This document shows positions 16,668-24,706 of a stretch of 37,598 nt of DNA, piece by piece. The DNA comes from a bacterium. Lineage in GTDB: Bacteria > Spirochaetota > Spirochaetia > Treponematales > Rectinemataceae. The notes under the pieces were generated by a model. That model was not told where the DNA came from, made no database searches, and was given only the letters and a program-made list of their open reading frames with translations. The stretch's first letter is position 1; each line of letters starts with the position of its first letter. A program made the position numbers and the translations under genes. The DNA is taken from assembly GCA_021779995.1 (NCBI GenBank), contig JAJXZP010000276.1, positions 1-37,598 on the forward strand, read 5' to 3'.

Positions 16668-19232
16668 ATGGACTACGGCCACTTCGACGACGCGAGGCGG
16701 GAGTTCGTCATCACCCGACCCGACACTCCCCTCCCCTGGCTCAATTACCTGGGGCAGGACGATTTCTTCGGCCTGTGCACCAACACGGGCGGGGGGTACA
16801 GCTTCTGGAAGGACTCGCGCCTCAGGCGCCTGACCCGCTACCGCTACAACAACATTCCCTACGACCTGGGCGGCCGCTACCTCTACGTCAACGACGACGG
16901 GAGCCTCTGGAACCCGGGCTGGATGCCGGTCAAGGCCGAGCTCGACGCCTACGAGTGCCGCCACGGCCTCGGGTACACGCGCATCCTCGGCGCGAAAGAC
17001 GGCCTGGAAGTGGACGTGCTGTTCTTCGTCCCTCCCGGACAGAACCTCGAGATATGGAAGACGCGGGTCCGGAACAGCTCCGCACGGCGCAAGCGGCCGC
17101 GGCTCTTCTCGTACCAGGAGTTCGCCTTCTACGAGGCCCTCAACGACATGACCAACTACCAGCGCACCTGGTCCATCGGCGAGGTCGAGGTCGAGGGGAA
17201 CGCGATCTACCACACGACCGAGTACCGCGAGCGGCGCAACCACTACACCCTCTTCGCCTGCACGCGCCCCGTCGCGGGCTTCGACACCGACCGCGACGCC
17301 TTCGTCGGGGTGCACGAGGGCCTCCACGAGGCGCGCGTTCCCTTCTCCGGCGCCTGCACCGGATCCCTGGCCTCGGGCTGGAATCCCATCGGCTCGCACC
17401 AGGTCGATCTCGACCTCGCTCCGGGCGAGGAGGCCGTCTTCTCCTTCATCCTGGCCTACGTCGAGCAGACCGAGGCGCCCAAGTTCGAGGCTCCGCGCCG
17501 GGCCAACAAGAGCGCGGGCCGCGCCGTGCTGGCGCGTTATGCGAACGAATCTGCCGTCGACGCCGCCTTCGCCGAGCTCGGCTCGTTCTGGGAGAACCTG
17601 CTCTCGAACTTCCAGGCCGAGCTTCCGGACGAGCACGCCTCGCGCATGCTCAACACCTGGAACCAGTACCAGTGCCTGGCCACCTTCAACCTCTCGCGCT
17701 CGACCTCGATGTACGAGACGGGCATCGGCCGGGGCATGGGCTTCCGCGACTCGAACCAGGACATCCTGGGCTTCGTCCACATGATCCCCGCTCGCGCGCG
17801 CGAGCGGCTCCTCGACATCGCCTCGACCCAGCTTTCGGACGGCACCTGCTACCACCAGTACCAGCCCTTGACGAAAAAGGGCAACGCCGAGGTCGGCGGC
17901 GACTTCTACGACGACCACCTCTGGCTCGTCCTGGCGGTCTGCGCCTACATAAAGGAGACCGGCGACCTCGCCGTGCTGGACGAGCGCTGCGGCTACGCGG
18001 ACAGGAGCTACGCAGGCGCGGGCGCCGAGGAAACCCTCCTCCACCACCTCGAAACCTCCATCGCCTACACCCTGCGCAAGCGCGGCCCGCACGGTCTGCC
18101 CCTCATCGGCCACGCCGACTGGAACGACTGCCTCAACCTCAACTGCTTCTCCACCGAGCCGAACGAGAGCTTCCAGACGGCCGGCGACGCGAAGGGCTCG
18201 GGCGCCGAGTCGGTCATGATCGCGGGGCTCTTCCTCTACGCCGCGCGCGAAATGGCCGAGCTCTACGACTTCATGGGCGAGCCCTCCGGCGCCGAGCGGA
18301 TGCGCGCCGCTCGGCGCGACATGCTGGCCGCGGTCGAGGGCCCGGGCTGGGACGGCGAGTGGTACCGCCGCGCCTACGACGCGGCGGGGAAGCCTGTCGG
18401 CTCGAAAGAGTGCGACGAGGGGAAGATCTACATCGAGAGCCAGGCCTGGTGCGTGCTCGGCGGAGCCGGGTTCGGCGAGGCTGCGGTTGACGCGGCCGAC
18501 GCCTCCGGCGCTTCGCCCGCAGCCGCCGGCGCGCCCCCCCCTGGCGCTGCCGTACCCGGGAAATCCGACCGGGCCCGGCTCGCCATGGAGAGCGTGCACC
18601 GCGAGCTCTTCACGCCCAAGGGCGTCATCCTGCAGCAGCCGGCTTATTCCGCCTATCGCGTCGAGCTCGGCGAGGTGTCGAGCTACCCGCCGGGCGTCAA
18701 GGAGAACGGCGGCATCTTCTGCCACAACAACGCCTGGGTCCACCTCGCCTGGTGCCTCCTCGGGGAGGGCGACCGCGCGCTCGAGTACTATCTCTCGATC
18801 TGTCCGAGCGCCAAACAGGAGGAGATCGAGCTCTACCGCTCCGAGCCCTACGTCTACGCCCAGATGATAGCCGGCCCGGACTCGCCCCTCTTCGGCGAGG
18901 CCAAGAACTCCTGGCTCACCGGCACGGCGGCCTGGACCTTCGTCGCCCTGACCCAGGGCATCCTCGGGATCAAGCCCGACTACCGCGGCCTGCGCGTGCA
19001 GCCCTGCCTGGCGCACGACTGGAAGGGCTTCGCCGCGACGCGGAAATACCGCGGAGCCGTCTATCGGATCGAGGTGCGCAACCCCGAAGGCGTCTGCTCC
19101 GGCCTGCGCTCGGTCTCGATCGACGGGGCGCCGCTGGACGCCGGGCGCCTCGCGGAGGCGGGCGGCCGGGCGGTCGTTCTGCCCTTCTTCCCCTCGGGCG
19201 GCGAACACAGGATAGAAATCCTGATGGGCTGA
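16668..19232 (+). CDS. Cellobiose phosphorylase, glycoside hydrolase family 94
   Basis: 854 aa. The enzyme splits cellobiose with phosphate into alpha-glucose 1-phosphate and glucose in the cytoplasm, saving one ATP. The N-terminus MDYGHFDDARREFVITRPDT, then RLTRYRYNNIPYDLGGRYLY, ETGIGRGMGFRDSNQDILGF, ENGGIFCHNNAWV and AKNSWLTGTAAW match GH94 cellobiose phosphorylases throughout. The general-acid Asp is D484 in GHADWNDCLNLN. The ATG at 16668 is preferred over an upstream in-frame TTG at 16629 because it gives the family's N-terminus and the upstream codons would lie inside the promoter. Residues about 605-634 are an Ala/Pro/Gly-rich insertion, encoded partly by a run of eight C (18534-18541), not found in the Cellulomonas/Cellvibrio enzyme as I remember it. 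No secreted cellulase or oligosaccharide ABC importer lies in the window. Confidence 0.93.
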   Translation: MDYGHFDDARREFVITRPDTPLPWLNYLGQDDFFGLCTNTGGGYSFWKDSRLRRLTRYRYNNIPYDLGGRYLYVNDDGSLWNPGWMPVKAELDAYECRHGLGYTRILGAKDGLEVDVLFFVPPGQNLEIWKTRVRNSSARRKRPRLFSYQEFAFYEALNDMTNYQRTWSIGEVEVEGNAIYHTTEYRERRNHYTLFACTRPVAGFDTDRDAFVGVHEGLHEARVPFSGACTGSLASGWNPIGSHQVDLDLAPGEEAVFSFILAYVEQTEAPKFEAPRRANKSAGRAVLARYANESAVDAAFAELGSFWENLLSNFQAELPDEHASRMLNTWNQYQCLATFNLSRSTSMYETGIGRGMGFRDSNQDILGFVHMIPARARERLLDIASTQLSDGTCYHQYQPLTKKGNAEVGGDFYDDHLWLVLAVCAYIKETGDLAVLDERCGYADRSYAGAGAEETLLHHLETSIAYTLRKRGPHGLPLIGHADWNDCLNLNCFSTEPNESFQTAGDAKGSGAESVMIAGLFLYAAREMAELYDFMGEPSGAERMRAARRDMLAAVEGPGWDGEWYRRAYDAAGKPVGSKECDEGKIYIESQAWCVLGGAGFGEAAVDAADASGASPAAAGAPPPGAAVPGKSDRARLAMESVHRELFTPKGVILQQPAYSAYRVELGEVSSYPPGVKENGGIFCHNNAWVHLAWCLLGEGDRALEYYLSICPSAKQEEIELYRSEPYVYAQMIAGPDSPLFGEAKNSWLTGTAAWTFVALTQGILGIKPDYRGLRVQPCLAHDWKGFAATRKYRGAVYRIEVRNPEGVCSGLRSVSIDGAPLDAGRLAEAGGRAVVLPFFPSGGEHRIEILMG

Positions 19233-19318
19233 CGAGGTCTGTGCGCACGGGTTCATGGACGAGGCCCCCTCGGACGGCCACCTAGCCCAAGGGCGGCCTA
19301 TCGTGACAGTATCGCCGC

Positions 19319-19639
19319 ATGGAAGGCAGCCAGTCAGATCCGGCCGAAGGGCTCTTCGACGCTTCGGGCAAGCCCCTCGCCGACGGCGTCGAGGTCGACT
19401 ACCCGGTCACCTTCGACCTCAGGGTCATCTACGTCCTCTCGCAGGGCGCCACTATCGTCGAGGATCTCGAACGCATCTACGCGAGCCTGGGCGTCCGCTG
19501 CACCCTCATCCAGGGCATCGCCGCCCCAGGCTCGAAGTACGGCCGCATGGGCAGCCGTGTCACGATGCAAAGCCGCGACCAGATGTACGCGGCCTACGAG
19601 GCGATAGGCAAGCTGCCCTACGTGAAGACCGCGCTCTAG
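19319..19639 (+). CDS. DUF493 (YbeD-like) domain protein
   Basis: 106 aa. After a polar N-terminus, DYPVTFDLRVIYVLSQG and the final segment GSRVTMQSRDQMYAAYEAIGKLPYVKTAL match the small ACT-like fold of the DUF493/YbeD family (beta-alpha-beta-beta-alpha-beta, about 90 aa). Function is unknown for most members; some are proposed to bind small ligands or lipoate-pathway enzymes. The gene follows cellobiose phosphorylase by 86 bp on the same strand and may be read through from it. No Shine-Dalgarno is seen before the ATG. It converges on the class V aminotransferase gene. Confidence 0.75.
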   Translation: MEGSQSDPAEGLFDASGKPLADGVEVDYPVTFDLRVIYVLSQGATIVEDLERIYASLGVRCTLIQGIAAPGSKYGRMGSRVTMQSRDQMYAAYEAIGKLPYVKTAL

Positions 19640-19874
19640 CGGACCGTCCTGGAAAGGCCGTCCTGCTTCTTCCCCGCCCGAAGCTTCCGATAAGCTCGCG
19701 GAAAGGGTCCTGCGGCGGCTGCGACGGGTTCATCTCCGACGGCGGCCTCGGGTGAATTCCCAAGGCGAGTCGGACGAGGGGTGGCATCGTGGAAGGGGCC
19801 GGGCCTGCCGAGATCCCCTCCGCGATGCCGGGACCCCGACGGCAGGCTCCGAGAAAAGCCGCCGGAGGACGCCC

Positions 19875-21278
19875 TCACCGATCGAGGAATCCGCGCGCGA
19901 AATCGAGAAACCTCTCCACGTCCTTGAAGTCGCTGGCGATGCCGACCGAGATGCGCACCGCGCCCGAGGCCGTCGTCGTGATGCAGTCGCGGAAATCGTC
20001 CATGCTCAGGCGCTGGTCGTGCCCCGGAGCCGTGAAGCAGGAGGTGAGCTCCTCGCTCGAGATACCCAGCGCGATCTCCCCGGCGCCGGGGTTGCAGAAG
20101 CAGCCCGTGCGGAGCGAGATGCCGTGGGTGTTCGCCGCGGCCTCGACGGCGCGGTGGTCGATCGTCTTCCCCTGCGCGTTCGAGAAATTGAGGGCGATCG
20201 TGCCGCCTCGCCTTCGCGTATCGAGCGGTCCGTAGATTTTCACGAGCGGCACGCCCGTCGAGTAGCGCAGCTCGGACAAGTTGTCGAGGAGCCAGCCGGT
20301 CAGGCTCAGCACCCTCTCGTGGACCAGCTCGACGCCGACCGCCTTCAGGTGCCGCAGTCCGATTTCCACCGCGGGAATGCCGAGGTAGTCCACGGTCCCG
20401 TCCTCGAAGGCGGCGGCCCCGTCGGTCAGGTAGTACTTGTCGCCCTGCACCGAGACGACGGTTATCGTGCCGCCGGCGAACCAGGGACGGCGCAGCTTGG
20501 CGAGCGCCTCCTTGCGCGCGATGAGGGCGCCGATGCCGGTCGGGTAGCCGAACATCTTGTAGAACGAGAGCGGCACAAAGTCCGGCTTCCAGCGCGAGAG
20601 ATCGACGACATTGGTCGGTCCGAAGGCGGCTATGTCCACGAGCACGTCCCAGCCGCTCTCGTGGGCGAGTTCGATCCACTCCAAGGGATGCTGGACGCCG
20701 GAGAAGTTGGACTGGGCCGGGTAGGCGAAAAGCTTGCTGGGCGCCTTCGGCGAGGCGCCCAGCTCCGAGCCGAGCCGCTCGCCCGAAATGCGGAGATCGG
20801 GCAGCTCGACGGGGAGGTAGGTGATCGAGGCGCCGCGGGCGCGCGCGAACTCGCGAATGCCGTTGACGGAATTGTGATTGTCGAAGGTGAGCAGGTACCG
20901 GGAGCCGGGCTCGAAGGGATAGGACTCGCCCACGAGCTTCAGCGCGCCCGAGGCGTTCTGCGTGAAGATGACCAGGTACTCTTCGGGCGAGGCGTTGAAG
21001 TATTCGAGCACATACTCCCGCGCGCTCTCGACGAGTTTCGTCGCGGCCTGGGACGAAGGATTGCTCGAGTGCGGATTGCCGAAGACCCCTGCGGCGAGAA
21101 TCCCGCGGTGCGCCTCGATCTGGGACTCGGCGTAGAGGCCGCCGCCCGTGTAATCCAGGTATACGTGGCCCTGGGAGTCGAGCCGCGAATAGTCGGCGGC
21201 GCGCAGGGCGTCGAGCGACGCGGTTTTCGCATAGCCAGGATATCGAGCGATAAAATCTTCCACAGCATGTTTTTTCAC
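19875..21278 (-). CDS. Class V aminotransferase-fold PLP enzyme (MOCOS/cysteine-desulfurase-like)
   Basis: 467 aa from the GTG at 21278, chosen because AGGAAGG stands five bases upstream; an in-frame ATG at 21332 would add 18 residues but has a poorly spaced ribosome site. YLDYTGGGLYAESQI near the start, the lysine loop PLSFYKMFGYPTGIGALIAR (K241, expected Schiff-base lysine) and LRTGCFCNPGAGE with C393 and C395 resemble the NifS-like domain of molybdenum-cofactor sulfurase. Such enzymes take sulfur from cysteine as a persulfide on the loop cysteine, but bacterial relatives also include lyases and epimerases. It is the last minus-strand gene before a convergent neighbour, 99 bp after the chemoreceptor. 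No terminator is visible in that gap, so it could be the last gene of the liv-type operon. Confidence 0.82.
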   Translation of the reverse strand: MKKHAVEDFIARYPGYAKTASLDALRAADYSRLDSQGHVYLDYTGGGLYAESQIEAHRGILAAGVFGNPHSSNPSSQAATKLVESAREYVLEYFNASPEEYLVIFTQNASGALKLVGESYPFEPGSRYLLTFDNHNSVNGIREFARARGASITYLPVELPDLRISGERLGSELGASPKAPSKLFAYPAQSNFSGVQHPLEWIELAHESGWDVLVDIAAFGPTNVVDLSRWKPDFVPLSFYKMFGYPTGIGALIARKEALAKLRRPWFAGGTITVVSVQGDKYYLTDGAAAFEDGTVDYLGIPAVEIGLRHLKAVGVELVHERVLSLTGWLLDNLSELRYSTGVPLVKIYGPLDTRRRGGTIALNFSNAQGKTIDHRAVEAAANTHGISLRTGCFCNPGAGEIALGISSEELTSCFTAPGHDQRLSMDDFRDCITTTASGAVRISVGIASDFKDVERFLDFARGFLDR

Positions 21279-21377
21279 GTAGTCCTTCCTTTCCTCGGCT
21301 TCAATCCCGCCGATGGCGGCGCGTAGGGTCATCTTCCCGCCGACGCCTATCTGTTCGGCGATTCGGTGTGATGCGCG

Positions 21378-23195
21378 TCATATCTTAAACTTATCCGACG
21401 CCTCCCGCACTTCCTCTATAAGCCTACCGTTTCTGGCGGTTTGGTCGATCGTGGCCATTATCGCCTTGTTGATTTCCTCAGTCCCATGCGTCACCTCGAT
21501 GTTGTTCTGCACGACGACATCGTTCACGCTCTTGAGCCTCTCTACCTGCAGGAGGATCGACGCGTTGCCGGCAGCCATCTCCTGAGCGCCAGAGGATATC
21601 TCACGCGTAATTCCCCGGAGACGGGCGAGAGCGTCGAGTATCTGCCTGCCTCCCTCGCGCTGTTCGTCCATGCTGTCCCCGATCGATTTGACGGCCGCAC
21701 CGAGAGCCGACGATCGGCCCAGGATCTGCTCGAAGGAGCTCACGGCGGCAAGGGAGGCGGAGCGCACCGACTCGATGGACGAAGAAACACGGCCGAGATC
21801 GGCCGATATTTCCCTTGATTGCGAATTGGACTGTTCCGCGAGCTTTCTGATCTCGTCGGCCACCACCGCGAACCCCTTCCCCGATTCCCCGGCGTGGGCC
21901 GCCTCGATGGCCGCGTTCATCGCGAGCAGGTTGGTCCGGTCGGCGATCTCGGTGATCAACCGCGCGGCCTCGTTGAGATTCCGCGAATACCCCACGATGG
22001 CGACGACCGCTTCGTTGACCTCGTCGATCTTGGTCTTTCCCTCGGTTCCGTCCGAGGAGAGCCTATCCGAAGCCTCTGCGGCGCGCCCGACGTTCGCGGC
22101 GACCGACTCAATATTCGCGATCATCTGCTCGACGGAGGCCGAGGACTGCGACACCACAGAGGATTGGCTCGAGATCATCGCGGACAGGGCATCGACGCTC
22201 CGCGCCAGCTCCTCGATCGCGGCCGAAACGCTCCCGACGGCATCCGATAGTTCCACCAGCTGCCCCTTCGTATTGCCGATGTTGGAATTGATCTGGATCA
22301 CCGCGGCGCCCGTCTCTTCCATATTGGCCGACAACCCTTGGCCCTGTTGCTCGAGTTCGGCCAACTTCTCCTTGACAATGCTCACAAGATGATGCAGGTC
22401 GACCACGAGGGTATCGACATACTTCGCGGTGCGACCCAGCTCGTCATGGCGCCGCGAATCGATCCTGACGGTCAAATCCCCGCCTCCGACTTTTTCCACA
22501 GAGCGGAGCAGGAGACCCAGCGGCCTCGTAATGGACCGCGCCGTCACGATCATCACCGCGGCCACTATGGCCAGGGCGAAGGCCGCCACCCCATATACAA
22601 CGAGCGAGGAGACTCGCTCGGCTACCCGCGCGCGCGAGTAGCTAGCATCGCCTCCCTTGATGACGAGCGCCTCGAGCGTGCCGAGGCTCCGTCTCAGGGC
22701 CGTAAAATAGCCGTCGGCAGATCGGGTCAGCGAGAAGAATTGCGAGAAATCGACGCCGGGCTTGACGCTGTCGAGAATCGTGGCGATGACGCCGGAGAAA
22801 TCTCCGTAGGCCGCAGCAAGGTCGGTCATCGCGGCTTGTTCCTCCTGGGACGCGCCCTTCAAACTCTGCAACGACGACAGGAGCGAGTTTCCATCTGCGA
22901 TGTTCTTCTTGATGCCGGCGATCAGGGTCTGCAGGAGGGCGGATCCGTAGCCCTGGCTGCCATAGTTGATAAGCTTGTACATGTCCACCTGCGCTGCGTA
23001 GGCGTGAAGCTCGATCTGGAGGCTCGTTCTGGTCAAGCCTCCACGGACGGCGTATACATCCTCGAGCGAGGCGGAAAAAAGACCGAAGGCCCTGCCCGAT
23101 ACGGCCGCGAGGATGGCCAAGGAGAGCACCGACACCGCGGAGAGGAGAATGAGCTTGCCCAGGATACTCAAGCCGGAAGCCGTGCCTCTCTTCAT
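21378..23195 (-). CDS. Methyl-accepting chemotaxis protein
   Basis: 605 aa. A membrane helix covers about residues 13-32, a helical periplasmic ligand domain about 33-195 and a second helix about 198-220, followed by HAMP ([26 protein letters not shown]) and a long coiled coil. The conserved cytoplasmic tip is visible: [35 protein letters not shown], the CheA/CheW contact region. The protein ends in SDKFKI without a CheR-tethering pentapeptide. Its ATG overlaps the stop of the shikimate-kinase-like gene as ATGA, showing translational coupling to the metabolic operon. It probably senses the operon's substrate, directly or through the periplasmic binding protein (inference). Confidence 0.93.
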   Translation of the reverse strand: MKRGTASGLSILGKLILLSAVSVLSLAILAAVSGRAFGLFSASLEDVYAVRGGLTRTSLQIELHAYAAQVDMYKLINYGSQGYGSALLQTLIAGIKKNIADGNSLLSSLQSLKGASQEEQAAMTDLAAAYGDFSGVIATILDSVKPGVDFSQFFSLTRSADGYFTALRRSLGTLEALVIKGGDASYSRARVAERVSSLVVYGVAAFALAIVAAVMIVTARSITRPLGLLLRSVEKVGGGDLTVRIDSRRHDELGRTAKYVDTLVVDLHHLVSIVKEKLAELEQQGQGLSANMEETGAAVIQINSNIGNTKGQLVELSDAVGSVSAAIEELARSVDALSAMISSQSSVVSQSSASVEQMIANIESVAANVGRAAEASDRLSSDGTEGKTKIDEVNEAVVAIVGYSRNLNEAARLITEIADRTNLLAMNAAIEAAHAGESGKGFAVVADEIRKLAEQSNSQSREISADLGRVSSSIESVRSASLAAVSSFEQILGRSSALGAAVKSIGDSMDEQREGGRQILDALARLRGITREISSGAQEMAAGNASILLQVERLKSVNDVVVQNNIEVTHGTEEINKAIMATIDQTARNGRLIEEVREASDKFKI

Positions 23196-23749
23196 GGCGA
23201 GCGCCCCTTCGCCCCGGCTCCGAGGCGCAAGGCCGAAAAGCGCGGATCATGGAGAATGATATCAGCGACCTCTTCGGTTTCCTTTTCTATGGCTTTTTCG
23301 TCGGTGCGATAGACGATGTCGGCGGCCGCGTAGTATTTGGGCTTCTCGTTCTCCCACATCAGCCTGATATCGTCTTCGAGGGAAGTATCCTTGTTGACGC
23401 GCGGCCGATCGGCCGCCCGGACCCTGTCGATCAAGGCCTCGACGGAGGCCTCGAAGAGAATGAATATCCCGGTCGGCTTCAGGAGATCGGTGTTCCATTC
23501 GTAGCGGACGGTCCCGCCTCCGAGACACACGATCGCGTCGTTCTGGGCGGCGAAGTGCTTGCAGATGGAATATTCGAGTTCTCGGAACGCGAGCCAGTCT
23601 TTCTCCGCCACGAGCCGATGGAAGCTGTAGCCGAGGCGCCCGTCCATCTCGCGGTCCAAATCCAGGAAGCGGAGCCCCAAGGCTTCGGCGACGCGCTCCC
23701 CGATGGTGGTCTTTCCCGAGCCGATCATGCCGCAAAAGTAGATATTCAT
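23192..23749 (-). CDS. Shikimate kinase-like P-loop kinase
   Basis: 185 aa. Walker A GMIGSGKT is at 7-14, the substrate-site Asp pair D30/D32 in [10 protein letters not shown]56 in FRELE, the GGG motif at 77-79 and the lid Arg R115 in ADRPRV; all are shikimate-kinase hallmarks. The arginine expected in the R-x-P-L-Y motif before the last strand (Mycobacterium R136) is replaced: the local sequence is [12 protein letters not shown], putting E135 at that place with K136 next to it. This Arg normally holds the shikimate carboxylate, so substrate specificity may differ. No other aromatic-pathway gene is near. The start is 7 bp after the second ATC-hydrolase gene and the stop overlaps the chemoreceptor start by 4 bp, so it is an operon member. 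It could be a true AroK or a kinase for another polyol acid. Confidence 0.8.
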   Translation of the reverse strand: MNIYFCGMIGSGKTTIGERVAEALGLRFLDLDREMDGRLGYSFHRLVAEKDWLAFRELEYSICKHFAAQNDAIVCLGGGTVRYEWNTDLLKPTGIFILFEASVEALIDRVRAADRPRVNKDTSLEDDIRLMWENEKPKYYAAADIVYRTDEKAIEKETEEVADIILHDPRFSALRLGAGAKGRSP

Positions 23750-23756
23750 CGCGATC

Positions 23757-24227
23757 TCACGTTTCCCTGATGACGAGCCGGCAGAAGCGGTCGCCCTTGC
23801 CTATCGTCTCGTTCAGTTCCATAGAGACCCCATGCGCCGCCGCCCGGCCGCGGTCGCCCTCCATGGCTATATCGCACAACGTATCGATCCTCTCGGGGGC
23901 AAGGCCCATCTCCTTCCAGGCCTCCACGAGGGGGCAGAAATTCATCCGTTGCACCGAGTGATGCTCGCAATATTCGATGTCGGATTCGAAGACGAGGGCT
24001 GAGCCTTTCTCTTCGTGCCTTCGCACCCAATCCCGGTGTGTGAAGGGCTCGGGATCCTTCTTCGCCTTCATCCTTCCGAACTCGAATATCGCCTTTCGGC
24101 AAAGCCGCTCGACCTCGGCCTCCGGCAAGGCTTCCATAAAAGTGTCGTAGAGCAGCGCGAGCCAGACGGCGCGATCCTTGATCGCCGCGCGCACTTTCTC
24201 CACTGTCTTCTCGGTCTTCAAGTCCAT
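23757..24227 (-). CDS. L-2-amino-thiazoline-4-carboxylic acid hydrolase (ATC hydrolase) family protein, copy 2
   Basis: 156 aa from the ATG at 24227, which has GAGGAG six bases upstream. An upstream extension is rejected because it would cover the first copy in a different frame. The first half is helical (AVWLALLYDTFMEALPEAEVERLCRKAIFEFG). The second half carries the family's core: NFCPLVEAWKEMGL, DTLCDIAMEGDRGRA and IGKGDRFCRL, with C98, C118 and C149 conserved. The named family member opens the thiazoline ring of ATC on the way to cysteine, but most members are uncharacterised, so the reaction here is uncertain. It begins 17 bp after copy 1, to which it is clearly homologous along its whole length. 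Confidence 0.75.
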   Translation of the reverse strand: MDLKTEKTVEKVRAAIKDRAVWLALLYDTFMEALPEAEVERLCRKAIFEFGRMKAKKDPEPFTHRDWVRRHEEKGSALVFESDIEYCEHHSVQRMNFCPLVEAWKEMGLAPERIDTLCDIAMEGDRGRAAAHGVSMELNETIGKGDRFCRLVIRET

Positions 24228-24244
24228 CGTAAACTCCTCGCCTA

Positions 24245-24706
24245 TCATCTCGCTCGCAGTCCGATTCGGCAGAAGGCGTCGCCCTTGCCTATCGTCTCCC
24301 CGAGGCTCATCTCTATGCCGTGAAAATCCGCGCGCCCGCGGTCGCCTTCCATGGCGATATCGCACAGGGTGTCGATCCTCTCGGGCGGCAGTCCCATGGC
24401 CTTCCACCCGTCCACGAGGGCGCAACGATGGACGCGGTTTTCCGCCCCGCGCTCGTCCCATTCGATCTCCGACTCGAATATCCTCGCCGTCCCCGACTCG
24501 ACGTACTTCTTGACGAGATCTCTCGCGGAAAACGGCGTCGGGTCCTTCGCCGCCTTGTAGCGTCCGTAGGCGTAAATCGCCTTCCGCGCCAAACGCTCTA
24601 TCTCCGCGGCCGGAAGAGCCTCGCCGAATGCGTCCATGACGAGGGCGAGCCACTGGGCACGGTCAGCGACGGCCGAACGTACTTTGGCCAAGGCCTTATC
24701 ATCCAT
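24245..24706 (-). CDS. L-2-amino-thiazoline-4-carboxylic acid hydrolase (ATC hydrolase) family protein, copy 1
   Basis: 153 aa. It is homologous to the next gene from end to end: DRAQWLALVMDAFGEALPAAEIERLARKAI, VHRCALVDGWKAMGL, DTLCDIAMEGDRGRADFHG and ETIGKGDAFCRIG. The three cysteines C95, C115 and C146 and acids D116, D122 and D143 are shared. The ATG is preceded by GAGGAGG and overlaps the end of the FGGY kinase gene by 8 bp, so translation is coupled. The protein is cytoplasmic, with no signal peptide. Two paralogues side by side suggest a heterodimer or two related substrates. The annotation rests on the family pattern; the true substrate is unknown. Confidence 0.75.
   Translation of the reverse strand: MDDKALAKVRSAVADRAQWLALVMDAFGEALPAAEIERLARKAIYAYGRYKAAKDPTPFSARDLVKKYVESGTARIFESEIEWDERGAENRVHRCALVDGWKAMGLPPERIDTLCDIAMEGDRGRADFHGIEMSLGETIGKGDAFCRIGLRAR

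Noticed and set aside
16398-19256. 952-codon open frame antisense to cellobiose phosphorylase
   Set aside because: It mirrors the sense gene, has a low-complexity Val/Gly/Glu composition and no recognisable domain. Such shadows are expected at this GC content.
19803-19847. Inverted repeat GCCTGCCG/CGGCAGGC as terminator of the class V aminotransferase gene
   Set aside because: 8-bp stem, 29-nt loop and no T-run; likely by chance in GC-rich DNA.
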